Shown here: piece after piece, positions 1 through 10,943 of the stretch
How the letters are laid out: each line of letters opens with the position of its first letter
Position numbering within the stretch: position 1 is the stretch's first letter
Assembly (NCBI GenBank): GCA_003952965.2
Contig: CM025856.1
Coordinates: 925,758 to 989,757, forward strand
Length of the DNA: 64,000 bases
From: Morella rubra
Taxonomy: Eukaryota > Streptophyta > Magnoliopsida > Fagales > Myricaceae
Direction: 5' to 3'
The notes under the pieces: generated by a model
The model's input: only the letters and a program-made list of their open reading frames with translations
What the model was told of the DNA's origin: nothing
Database searches by the model: none
Program-made: the position numbers and the translations under genes

Positions 1-1373
1 AGGGTTAATGTTGCAGAAGCCAGTGATATCATCACCATGCATAGGAAACAGTGGGAGAGTTTCTATCTCTGGAGCAGCTTCTTCTTCTGCTTGGTCTTCC
101 CCCAGGTTTTCTTCTATTGATCTTCTCTTGTCAAAGAGAGTGTAGGATGAAGAATAGGGATCGACCCCTACCCATCCAAAGTTGTGGCTAATAGATCCAC
201 CAATACCACCGCTAACTCCAGTTGATATTGAGCAGTCCTGCTTGAGACAGAGAAGAGAATTTAGAGACAAGCTCTAAATAGAAGGCCAAATGCTTCTTTT
301 TTCATGTGTAAAATTACCATTGGCTAAACATGCATATTCGTCGTTTTTTCCTTTTCTCTTATCCCTCAGCTCTTCATAAGTTTGGCCCAAAGGGGCTTTG
401 TTTTTCACTTGGAAGTCTTCCCTTGATATTATGCTATTTTAAGAGAAGGAAACAGGACGAGGGTTTCTTCTCTTTTACACATTTTCAAGGGTTCGAAGAG
501 TGGAATAGTCTAGTTTGTCTCCCCCTATTATTGTTAAACCAGATATAAAACAAACAAACGATTCTATTCTCCTATAAGTAGATTAAACTTGCCCACGATC
601 ACATGCGGTCCAACTTTTTTGTTGGTTCCCTACAATTTCTGTATGCTTTAGAAGAGATGGTTTTAGCTAGAAGTACATTAATTAATAACTCAGTAGACTA
701 GTTCCAACATAACACTTCCAAAGCAACTTTGTCCGAAACCTTAGTCAACGGCACTTACCCTAAAGCTCTTCTCCATAGTGACGGGTCCATATCCATAGGT
801 CCCCATCTGGCCCACAGAAACAACCCCAGAAGAAGATGAAGATGAAGCAGAAAACCCTGCAAACCACGGACGCCAAAATGATTAAGGAACTCAAATTTCT
901 CGGAAATCAATCAGAAATTATTAGTATACTAAAAGACCACGAATGAGAAAGAAGAGGAAGAACAGAATAGAGATTATACGAGCATTTGTTTCACCAGGGG
1001 TTATGTTGGCCGTGGGGTGCTTGACGTTAACAGATTCTTCAGGTTTCCAAATTCCATTACCAACCCCTCTTTGCATGGGCACATCAGTATTGAACCTTTT
1101 CTTCTGCCTTTCACGAGCTTTGTGATTCTGAAACCAATAAAAGACGTTCTTCCCTTCTATCTTGCCGTACTGTCTCAGCCGAGCAGAGATCCTCTGAATC
1201 TGCTCAGCACTTGGGGACCTAACTCCATTGTTGTAGTAAAGGTCCTTCAGAATTCTTATCTGGTCAGTTGTGGGAGTCCAGCGTGTACTGCTTGGCCTGC
1301 ATAGAAATCCCCCTTTTCCACTGCCGCCGTCCTCGCTTGGAGGTTGTTGGTTTTGTTGTTGTTGAGGTTCCAT
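1..1373 (-). CDS. WUS: WUSCHEL homeodomain transcription factor (C-terminus cut by window)
   Basis: Nuclear repressor/activator that maintains stem cells in the shoot meristem. Exon 1 is 995-1373, exon 2 is 759-856, exon 3 runs from 237 off the window; all joins are GT-AG and in frame. The ATG at 1373 gives [17 protein letters not shown], as in other tree WUS proteins. The next residues form the enlarged WUS-type homeodomain (about residues 27-92), with the YYNNGVRSP loop and the helix-3 core [19 protein letters not shown]. Exon 2 ends in the conserved MEKSFR, which joins DCSIS at the start of exon 3; this pair is diagnostic of WUS rather than other WOX genes. Exon 3 carries the acidic stretch and the WUS-box TLPLFPMH. 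The terminal EAR-like motif lies beyond the window. Seen directly: domains and splice sites. From family knowledge: function. Confidence 0.96.
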
Positions 1374-3597
1374 GATTAATTGAAAAGAACAACAAAACAA
1401 AGGGAAGCAAACAAAAGCACCGAGACAGAGAGAGAGATGGAGAGGGTGAGAGATAGAGATAGAGAGAGAGAGAGGGTAGGCGAGAGAGAGTGTATGAAAT
1501 GGTGAGAAGGGCGTGGGTTATAACCGTAGTAGGGAGGCTAAGGGGGCACATGGAGGGATGGAGAAAGGAAATCAGAGCAATATCTGGGAGAGAAGGACTG
1601 AAGTTGACAGAGAAGAGTTCGTAAAAAGGGAAGGGACAAAAGAGGGTTTAGAAAGGAGGGTATCAGTGGAATTACTTGGATGAAAAGGCATGGCCAGGTA
1701 CCGAATTATTTAAGCTCCTTGTCTGTGTGTGTGTGTGTGTGAGAGAGATGAGAGAGAGACAGAGAGAGAGGCGGAGGTGAAACATAGAATATTGAGCAGG
1801 AAATGATATACTGGATGGAAAGAAAGAAGAGAGGCTTCTGAATGAATGAATGAATGGCAAGTTGATAAACTGATGTGGAGTGTCATCCAGATTCAAGAGG
1901 GTCCGTCTTTTAATGGAGATATGGTCCTCTTTTTTTACCAGGCCCAAAAGCCAGACTACCAGACTAGAATATATTCTTGTACTTACCTAAGGGTGTTATG
2001 GGCAAAACCGTAAAATCAATTTGATGAACTCCCTCACACGGCCACACGGGTCCCAGGCTATGCATGGGACTTTTCCACTAGGGTTTCTGTTTTTCGGTCC
2101 TGTTACCCTACCTTAAGCTCGTATCCTCTCTAGGAATTTCAGGGATTTAAGCTTTTTCCTGGTTGTACTTCTGCGCCAACTGGGGGATTAATTAGGGCGG
2201 TACGTGCTTGGAGCTTGGAAGGCTGCTCTGGAAAAATTCAAGCCTTGAGAACTATCCTGGCGAGCCTCATATATATATATATATGCAGAAAAATTGTAGC
2301 AACTTCGACAAAACCCAACATTTCGATCAATTTATCTGAACAACCGGTTCTGGAATTTTATGAACGAATATGGCTGGAACGGAAACTACCAAGAAAATTA
2401 TAGGCTCTATTTCCATGAAAAAGATTCCAATTAGAAAACTCGAGTTCCTGCACGCAGTCTGTGACGTGCGTGGTTTATAGTATATATTCCTTTTGGCCTA
2501 GTTCATTTTATGTCCATTAATGGTGGCAGAAAGCACAGATGTTCCATGGAATTTACCTCAAGCTATAACGTGTTTAAACTGGTAATGTAACCAAAACTTC
2601 TGTTTGAACTTTCTAATGGAAGATATATAATCATAATTCGTTCTCAGGGTGCATGAATATATGACCATGCATACATGCTGTTATACATCCCCCAAATGAT
2701 ACATGGATTCGAAACATGTTAACATGGCAAGCAATGGCTGGACGTTTAACTATAAGTCTAGAAGCACTCATATGATTCGACGTTGAATATATAAATGGTA
2801 GGCTTTTGGAATTGATATCGTTTTGCCTATGATCAGCTTGTGCATTAATTATAATTATACTTCATGAGTGAAAAGACAACTGGGGTGACTGATCATCATA
2901 TATTAAACAAATTATAAAAGCCACAAAAACATAAAACATTAATATTATTTTGTTTAAATTAAGTGCATACGTTTTTGATTTTATAATCATGAGAATTTTG
3001 TACACAGGGTTGACTACTTATGTGTTGAATCATAAAATTAAGTCACTGCACCTCAGACACCTTGAGTTATTCTATATTTTATGTACTAAAAAAATCATAG
3101 GAATAAGCCAGTCTCTACCAACAACATGAGTAGCTAGACACTTGCTTATACTAGTTGATACAACTCATACGAACTAATTAACGAGAAAGCTATCAATGCT
3201 TACTATATACAATCACTTTAAAAATAGATACTTAAATCCTCTTTTAGAATACAATTAAAATTATTATAATAAACACCTTGATGTGATCTAATTATAAGAT
3301 AATTCTTATATATGTCTGAATTTTACATATTGGTTCATCTTGACCATAAGATAATGGTGAGATTTATACATTGGATATCTCATACCAAATACATATTGTG
3401 AGTATAAGACGTGTTGGACAAGTTGCACAAAACTCGACTTCAGTATTTCAAAATTAAGTTCTAATTTGACCCTTCCTTCGAGTGTTGATGGTTTGATTTG
3501 GGATAGTATCAATCAAACTAACAGCTCCAAGTTCAATCCCCACAATTGAAGTTTTGACTTAAATGGTATGCATGGAGAGGGGCTTCCGCACGGGTAA
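1374..3597. promoter_or_regulatory. WUS 5' leader and upstream region with GA/TG microsatellites
   Basis: Non-coding DNA upstream of the minus-strand WUS start. A purine-rich GA tract lies at about 1420-1490, and a (TG)n tract followed by (GA)n at about 1722-1770, within the likely 5' leader or core promoter. The rest, to about 3590, is AT-rich, with a short (TA)n near 2269-2284. I see no convincing ORF or RNA gene. Known WUS regulatory elements cannot be assigned by eye. Confidence 0.5.
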
Positions 3598-3783
3598 GGA
3601 TTCCATCTTAAGATGTTATAAGGAGGAGACCCGATTTAAAAATAAATAAATCTAAAGGCCTGAATTTGACCACCTCATTAACGAGATGAAACAAAGAGAA
3701 CTTAATTCAGCCATTAGATTTATTTTTTAAAATTATAACCCTTCCTTATAACATTTTAGGATAGAATTTTTAGGATGGAATCC
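3598..3783. mobile_element. Foldback MITE, about 186 bp
   Basis: The left arm begins GGATTCCATCTTAAGATG. The right arm, read on the other strand, begins GGATTCCATCC and then repeats ATGTTATAAGGA and the AAATAAATCTAA block in the same order. The two arms pair along nearly the whole length, so the element is an imperfect hairpin with no coding capacity. No clear target duplication was found. The superfamily is not assigned. Confidence 0.65.
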
Positions 3784-3988
3784 AGATCACCCATTCCGCG
3801 CATGCCTAGCTAGAGGTTCTACGTGGACTCCCAAGTAAATCATAGTACACTGAATACAATCCACATTTGCTCCAAAGTTTGTTTTAAGCAAGCCAGGAGA
3901 TTAGTGTATGGTTTTCTTTTTTACCTGAAGAAAAAAAAAATTAGGTTCTAATTTGTTCAAGAGGGTATCAAAACCTATAATTAATGGA

Positions 3989-4473
3989 CACAGGCGGAGG
4001 CAAGGGGGGCCAAATAGGGGCAACTGCCCGATTGGCCCCCCAAATTTTTTTTTTAAACCTAATTATTTTATTATTATTATCTTCTTATCAGTCCGCCCCC
4101 TTGACCCACTGAAAATGCTTGTGAAAATACTAAAAATGTTTCATTTATGCGTTCATTTGTGAAAATGTTAAAAACGTTTTTATTTATGAATGATTGTATG
4201 GTAATATACATCGAGAGAGAAATTTTTAAAACTATTGAGAACGAAGCTATTTTGCAACGTTTTCAAAAGATGCAATCCCGTAGGACCTAATTGCCACTTC
4301 TAAGTATCAGTAAATAGTACAGTATGTGTATTTTAATATTTTTAATCCTTAATTTTTGATATTTTAACTCTTAAAATATTTTTTTTTACATTACGTAGAA
4401 AAAATTTTTTTTTTATCATTTTTTTTAAGAGTTTGCCTTCCTTCAATTACTTGCGTTCCTCGCTCCGCCACTG
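3989..4473. mobile_element. Non-autonomous hAT element with 8-bp target duplications
   Basis: The left terminus reads CACAGGCGGAGGCAAGG. The right terminus, read on the opposite strand, is CAGTGGCGGAGCGAGG, the usual CAGTGGCGGAGCCAG-like end of plant hAT elements related to ZMYM1/TTF-type transposases. The flanks are TTAATGGA (3981-3988) and TTAATGAA (4474-4481), an 8-bp duplication with one difference, as expected for hAT. The 485-bp body is AT-rich and non-coding, so it would depend on a transposase from elsewhere. Confidence 0.8.
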
Positions 4474-5791
4474 TTAATGAAACAAAACCAGCTTCCAATA
4501 TCAAACCCGATTGGGCTCATGCGGTAATGGTAGTAGTGTTCTATTTCCTCAAGAGTTTCTTCAAATTAGGAGGTGAAACAGAGATGCACCAAAAACCTGA
4601 GGGCGAAAGTGCAAAGAAGGCAGAAAAAATCACTATCATGATGGCTCTAGTCCTTTGTGCTACGGAGCACGCGTCCCGAAAATAAATGCCAAGGCATTGA
4701 ATAGGGGCCGGAGTGGTCATGGTTTCTGGAGGTTTTATGTATGCATACGATATATGAGCGATCAATCATCAAAAGCTCCATCATTCTTTGCCCTTTCCCA
4801 CTGCGGCTTTTACACCCTCCCCAATTCCCAAACACCCGCGGTTGAGCACCCCAACGCCCCCATATGGCCCCTCTGCATGCCTCGTGGTTTCTTTTCCTCC
4901 TTTTTCCTTCATTTTCGGCTGGGGGCATGTCCTCTATAATTCAGTGACACAACGAACATCAGCTTTGCGAAACAAAAGACCAATAATCTCACGGCCTGCA
5001 GCCACGAGTGTGTTACGTGTGTAGGAGAAAAGGTTCCTAGCTGCGCGCAAGATTGGACGCCGAGTTAATCAGAGGTGAGGTTTATAATAATTATCCTACT
5101 TACTAGATGGCTACGCCCACTTTTCATCACTTTGCATATCTCATGCTTACTTCAGGATAAGGAACAGCCTATAGCTAGCTAGAGCTATTTGGTACTATTT
5201 CTGAAGTTGCAGTAATAGGCAAATTCGAAATGGAAACAACACTGAGAGCAAACACTACTGCAGAAGTATTTCCCAGCAAAACATGATCAAAAATGATTAC
5301 GGAGTAGAAAATTGAGTTCTTGACATTCTTCTCGAGACTTGGGCTTTGAACATACTTTAAATACTAATTATTTTGGATATCTTAATCTCTTATGAAATCA
5401 GGCTTCCTATATAAATTATATATTTTTTTTTCTCTAACTAGATGTCTGACTGTCTAAGTTAATTTATACGTAACTCGATTAATTTTAAAATTTGTACAGT
5501 CTCTTATTCTAAATTAGATAATTACTAAATTAAAATTTTTAGGATGATCTCAGAGAGTTGGTAACACCTATAAAATTTTAAATTTAAGATCTTAGAAGGG
5601 ACGTACCATTAAAATCCAAACCTTAACCATTTAGGTCAATTCTTCATTCTCATATGCCTATTAAGAATTTTTCAACATGGATCAATGAATTACTGTTTTT
5701 GGCTCTTCAAAGTTGAAAGTGTTTATGTAAAATTGACATCTTTCCCATGATCAAAACAGTCTTTCTATAAATGTATTTTTTCAATTTAGAT
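4474..5791. other. Intergenic, no gene seen
   Basis: Moderately AT-rich DNA between the hAT element and the Copia-like LTR. Several short frames are open in 4541-5024 on both strands, but they overlap, share no family motif and have no plausible splice partners. I see no RNA gene or intact repeat. Confidence 0.5.
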
Positions 5792-7859
5792 TGTTGATGC
5801 AACTTGGTTAATCTAGGAGGACGTGGAGCTCATTAGAATGTGATGGAAGCAGTTGGAAGGTTGCTAATCACGTGTGGAAGGTTTGGGAGCTGTTGCTGAT
5901 CTGGTGGGACGGTTTTCAGGCGGTTGGGTCAGCCTGACGAAACTTCTATAGGCTTCGCAAAAAACCTCCAGAAACATGCCAAAACAAATACTGACCTGTT
6001 TTACCAATATACCCTTACTAAAACAGATTAGAATCCCTTCCTAATGCATTGGCGTCATTTATGTACATTGAATATTCCTTTACTCTAGAAATTTCTTCTT
6101 TATGCGATATTCCTCATTTTCTCTCTCCTTGCTCAAGAAACGATTTGCTGAGATCTGATTGTGAGAGTTTATCCCCTTCCCTCTGGTGGAAGATTTGAGT
6201 GAGATAGATCGTTGATTGAAGGTTGTTTGTCCTTAGAAGGTTGCTGTTGAGATCAAATCACCAAGTGTTGAGATTCTTGAGGGTTTCTCATGAACGATTG
6301 TCGCTGAAGGATTCAGAGGTGTACAAGCTGACGAGTTCGTTGGATCCATTGAAGAACAAGACCGGAGTTGCTAGTTGTCGCACGTGTTGGGCACCAATCC
6401 AATAAGGAAGATTGGGTGACTTTACGAAGAAAGGGGGATCTTAATGTAAATGGATTTTTGCTAGATCACTGTGTTGTAAAGTCTCGACGTTCTTAGTAGA
6501 AGAAGATTGGTGTGATCTACACCCGGAGTGTTTTTATTTCTCGGAGAAAATTATCTTTTGGAAATTTTCACTTTGTCAACAAAAAATCTTGGTGTTGTAC
6601 TATTGTTGTTGGTCTTGAAGTGTTTGCTTGTGTTGATCTTGATTTTGATCTCATTACTCACATCTAGGGTGCTAGAAATTACATTCATTAAATTTCTTTT
6701 AGGTTGCTGGAATTTGGTCTGTTATCTGCTCTGTGTGTTGCTGATTGAACCATTAAGTCCTGATTCTAAAGTTGCTGAAACTCATCTTGTGTTGGTCTCT
6801 GAGTTGCTGAAATCTTCACAGCGTTTTAAGGTTAACAATTTGAGAAAATCTGCAGGTTGCTTGTTTGCATAGTTGCTGTAAATCACTCTGTTTCTTGAAT
6901 TGTTTGGTTGCTGTAAATCATACTTAGTTTGATTGTATATCTGCTGAACATATCTCTTTGTTTCTAGTTTATAGTTGTCAAAATATAGTGATAATCTTTA
7001 TTTCTCATTGCTGGAATTTCTGCTCTGTTTTGGTGGTACTGTTGTGATAAAATTCGTTTGGTTGTGAGTGAGTATTTGCTGTACAAGATTTATTACTTTG
7101 AATTTACAGGTGCTGTAAAATCTATTGAGTGTAAGAGCATTTCTAGCAGGTTCTCTATTCTAACATTTTGGTTAAAATAGAGAACCAATTTAACAAAAAA
7201 GCTAAAAAAAACCTTTAGCAGCTTATCTATTCTAACAATTTTTAACAAAAAATTTAACATGTGAACAGTGGTTCTCTATTTTTAGATAACTACTGTTCAC
7301 TTCTTCATATTAAAATATTAATATTAATATATTATATATTTTTCTTTTTCTTTTCTTTCCTTCCGGTTCTCACCCTCTCCCCTCTTTCTTTTTCTTTTCT
7401 TCCTCCCAGCTCTCACGCTCTCCCTCTCTGTCTCCCATCTCAAGTTCTTAAAAATGTCAGGCGTTAGGAAAAGACAAAAATTAAAAAATCTGCCATTTTT
7501 AGGATAAGAAAATATTCAAAAATATAACCGTTACAGTAAAACGAATATTCAAAAATAAAATGTTAGAGAAAGAATAAAAATCTTTGAATAATAATATTTA
7601 AATAGAAATAAAAGTAAATGGTTAAAATAGAGAAGCTGCTGGGGTATTTTTAAAAAGTTGATAGTTAAAATAGAGAAGTTTTTTTATTAATAGAGAGTCA
7701 AATTTGAATAAGCTGCTAGGAATGCTCTAAGCATTTTGTAGTTCTTGAGTTTGTGATTGACTGAATATTAATTGATCTTGTCTTTCTGTGATTAGTAGAA
7801 AGAGTAGATTAAATTTTTAAATACCTATTCACCCCCTCTAGGTATATTTTAGGGGTCTA
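5792..7859. mobile_element. Solo LTR, Copia type (SIRE-like), with a nested MITE
   Basis: The LTR begins with TGTTGATGCAACTTGG and ends with the CACCCCCTCTAGG...TCTA tail common in long Copia LTRs. The heptamer AATTTAG lies just outside both ends (5783-5789 and 7860-7866), as expected for a target duplication. The body has many repeats of a GTTGCTG(T)AAATC motif and no coding region. Without the 593-bp MITE inside it, the LTR is about 1.47 kb. No second LTR or internal domain is present in the window, so it is a solo LTR fossil. Its age is uncertain but greater than that of the nested MITE. Confidence 0.62.
7135..7727. mobile_element. Tourist-like (PIF/Harbinger) MITE, 593 bp, nested in the LTR
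   Basis: The termini are GAGCATTTCTAGCAG on the left and its near-perfect inverse (GAGCATTCCTAGCAG read from the right). Both are flanked by the trinucleotide TAA (7132-7134 and 7728-7730), the duplication expected for PIF/Harbinger elements. The internal sequence holds repeated GTTAAAATAGAGAA blocks in both orientations and no ORF. It inserted after the surrounding Copia-like LTR. Confidence 0.78.
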
Positions 7860-10800
7860 AATTTAGTTTCAAAAGTTCAAAAGATAAATGGCAGTACTGC
7901 TTGATTACCAAACAACCAAGCACATTTTTCATCTCTTATGGCGGGTGGGATCCGGTTCGAAGTCCTCAGGTGTATCAGAAGATTTACCAATATATATATA
8001 TATTTCATGCATCTATACATACCGCCATATTGGACGGTTTTATCTTTTTGCTCTCATGCATTACTGCCTTCGTGGCTGGTTTAGTTATTTTCTGTTAAGT
8101 AATATATTTTATTCTTAGACCATTTTCCAAGTGGATACCAGCTAAGTGGCCTTAGCTTTAATCCGTTGTCTTTCAAAGGTAATTACCATGTCAAGACTGT
8201 AGAACATATATATATATATATATATATATATCTTTGCAAGACATGAAATTCACAAGAACAACAAAGTAAACATGCAAGTTATTAATCTGTGTTGTCTGCC
8301 ATGCGATCATGAGTAAGATTTCCACTACTAGAGAAATCAGGGACATCGTATGATTATGTATCGCTTTCGTTTGAATACGCAATAGCATTCTAGGTAGCCC
8401 TGGTTCATATGTCGACAATTGGTATCTTTTATGGGATTCTAACGTAGAGGACCAGTTAGTTTGCCAATCACTAGCTAGCAATGCAAGATGATATGGTAGC
8501 TCAAAAATTTCCACCAGTCTTGGTATACGTAGCAATCACTTTTTTGTTCTTTTTGGTTTATTATGTCGTAATTAGAGCAAATTACAATGGACCAGAATCT
8601 GTTCACCCAAAGTTTAGATTTGCTTCCAGTCTTGTACAAGAATTTTCTGCTATCTCATTTCTGTTTCACTCAGAGGTCATGGCAAAACTGCTTGTCTGAT
8701 CTTTCGTTCGAGCCTGAAAAATCGACACTGGACTGGTGAAAATCTTTCATTAAATTTCTTGGTGATCATTACTCCGGCAAATGAATTTTTATTTGGGTAA
8801 AATGGAAATATTCAATATCCCCTTGAATTCTCTCTGTATCAGTCTCATTCCCTTTTCCTACAATTCTGACTGTTTTCAGTCCCTCTTTCTCTCTCTCCAT
8901 GTCTCTCTCAATTTCAACTTTTTCAGATTGCATAATTTGTTTGATTTTGACATTACCATCATGAGATTTGCCTTTCCTTATCATGCATTTATACAGGGTT
9001 TGGCTCTCTCTCTCTCTCTCTCACATCGACCTAAGGGATATGGGTACGTGTTTGTTTCTTTGGCCAAATAGTCACGGTCTTCTCTCTTTGATCAACTTTT
9101 AGAATTTTGATTTGCCTGTGAGGGTCTATTTGTATCTCTCTCTTATCTCAAATCCTGAGCTGCTTACCTCATTAGGGGTGCCCTAGTGTTCACAGCCGCA
9201 GTGGTGCACTCCCTTTTCTTTCGGGTAATCATCCTCTAGCTCTTATTTTCTCCCCAAATCTCTTACGATACATCACAGGATCATTCCATATCTCTCTCTC
9301 TCTAGACTGCCAGTAGCCTCATTTTGTATTCGATTGCTTTCTTTCTGTCTAATAGAGAGAGAGAGACTCACAACTATTTAGAACGAACCCCTAGCCACAA
9401 GTTTTTGTTTCTCTATCTTCTTTGTTTTTACTCCTATTTTAATTTAATTTATTCATTGCTTACACAAGACGTCCAAATGCATTTCAAAGTCTCTTTAGGA
9501 AGACTGCCGAAGCAGCAAAACTTACTTAGAATGGACATATTTTATACTGTAGGCTCTGAAGTTTGACGACAGTGGCTACTTTCGTGTAATTTAACATGCC
9601 AGTTTGAGAGTTGTACAGTTCAAGCGTTTAGGGTGGACCCAGATTTTTTTTTTTTTACAATATAAGATCTGGCTTAAATGAATGTTTGGGTTTGGACCAC
9701 CACCACTGCAGTCTTCCAAGTGCTATTTGTTGTTTAAATGCTCCTTCTGATTGGTGCCTATTTGAAGGACCAGAACAAGACAGTAAGCTACTCAGTTTGA
9801 ACTTTGAACTTTGGGCCCCGATTAGTGTTCTTGTACTTAGTTTGTTTTCCCAACTCAGTGGACTAACTGACTAGGTTTAATTTGGATTAGGATCCTCCAG
9901 AGTAGGTAAGTCTATGTAAAGTTTGGTTAGCATAAAACTCACAGTAGTATCTACTTATTGTGTCTGCCTGTCTTTAAATTGCATACATAAAAATTGTAGA
10001 AGATCTAGTTCAATCAGTTGACCTCACGATGATGGCTGCAAATGCACCTAACTTATTGCTAAGATTAACTGGGGTCGTGTGCAATATGTCCAAGGATATC
10101 TATAGGATAGTATGCTAGCTCTAATAGTTGAACATAATCCTGAAACAAGCTCCTGGCTTCCTCCAATGAAATTGGGTCGAATCTTTCGACATTCTCTCAT
10201 TTAGGACGTAGCAACCTGCTCCATTTACCCTTTTAGCTTGAGATAATTAACTCACACTGTTAAATCGCTTCTGACATTTAATTGCTGCACATAGCCAGTG
10301 GGTGAAATATACCAACCCCAGATACAATTAGAAGCTTAGCTTCAAATTGGCAATGACAAACTTACCCAAAACCTTCCAATCCTTGATACTTTTATCAGGA
10401 AAGTGCAATGAAGACAAATTATTACAACTACATTAACTCAGCCAGGTTACCAATGAATGACTCTTCCAAATGCCCGAAAGAAATAGAAGAAAATTACAAG
10501 TTCAAAATATAATACCATTGAAAATTATACCATATTGAATAAAAAAAGCAACCCACTAAAATTATGTAGTTTCAAATCAGTTGATCCAATCATGCGTCCT
10601 GGCCATGCTTCAAGTTCACTAGCCCCAGTTTTAATTTAACTAACCCAATCACAAAATCCTAGCTCACAACCAGTCCACTCCCCATCAGGATGTCTGTGGG
10701 CTCAATCTTGACCATCAAGAGAGTCCAGCTACATGAGCTGCACGCTTCACAAGCTTATAATACATTTATGTTTGATCCATAAATATTATAACCTTCACAA

Positions 10801-10943
10801 GCTTGTCCCTGCCCTTGGAACTGAAATTATCAGTAGCAACCACGTCTAGACAACAATGACACGTGATAGAAAAGTGGGATGGCTGGCTCTCAGTAATGTT
10901 TGCACCAATCTATTTACTCCCAAAAAACAAAATGCGGCACCAA
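7860..10943. other. Intergenic and 3' flank of ALKBH9B; microsatellites only
   Basis: AT-rich DNA with a (TA)n run at about 8206-8231 and a (CT)n run at about 9003-9023. Pyrimidine-rich stretches surround 8820-9300. I found no coding region with family features, no tRNA and no convincing miRNA hairpin. The last few hundred bases probably include the ALKBH9B 3' UTR. Confidence 0.5.

Noticed and set aside
4541-5024. Overlapping short frames on both strands
   Set aside because: They are mutually overlapping, low-complexity proline/serine-rich products with no splice partners.
7930-7970. GGTTCGAAGTCC resembling a tRNA T-arm
   Set aside because: No acceptor stem, D-arm or anticodon arm can be folded around it; no tRNA gene was found in the window.
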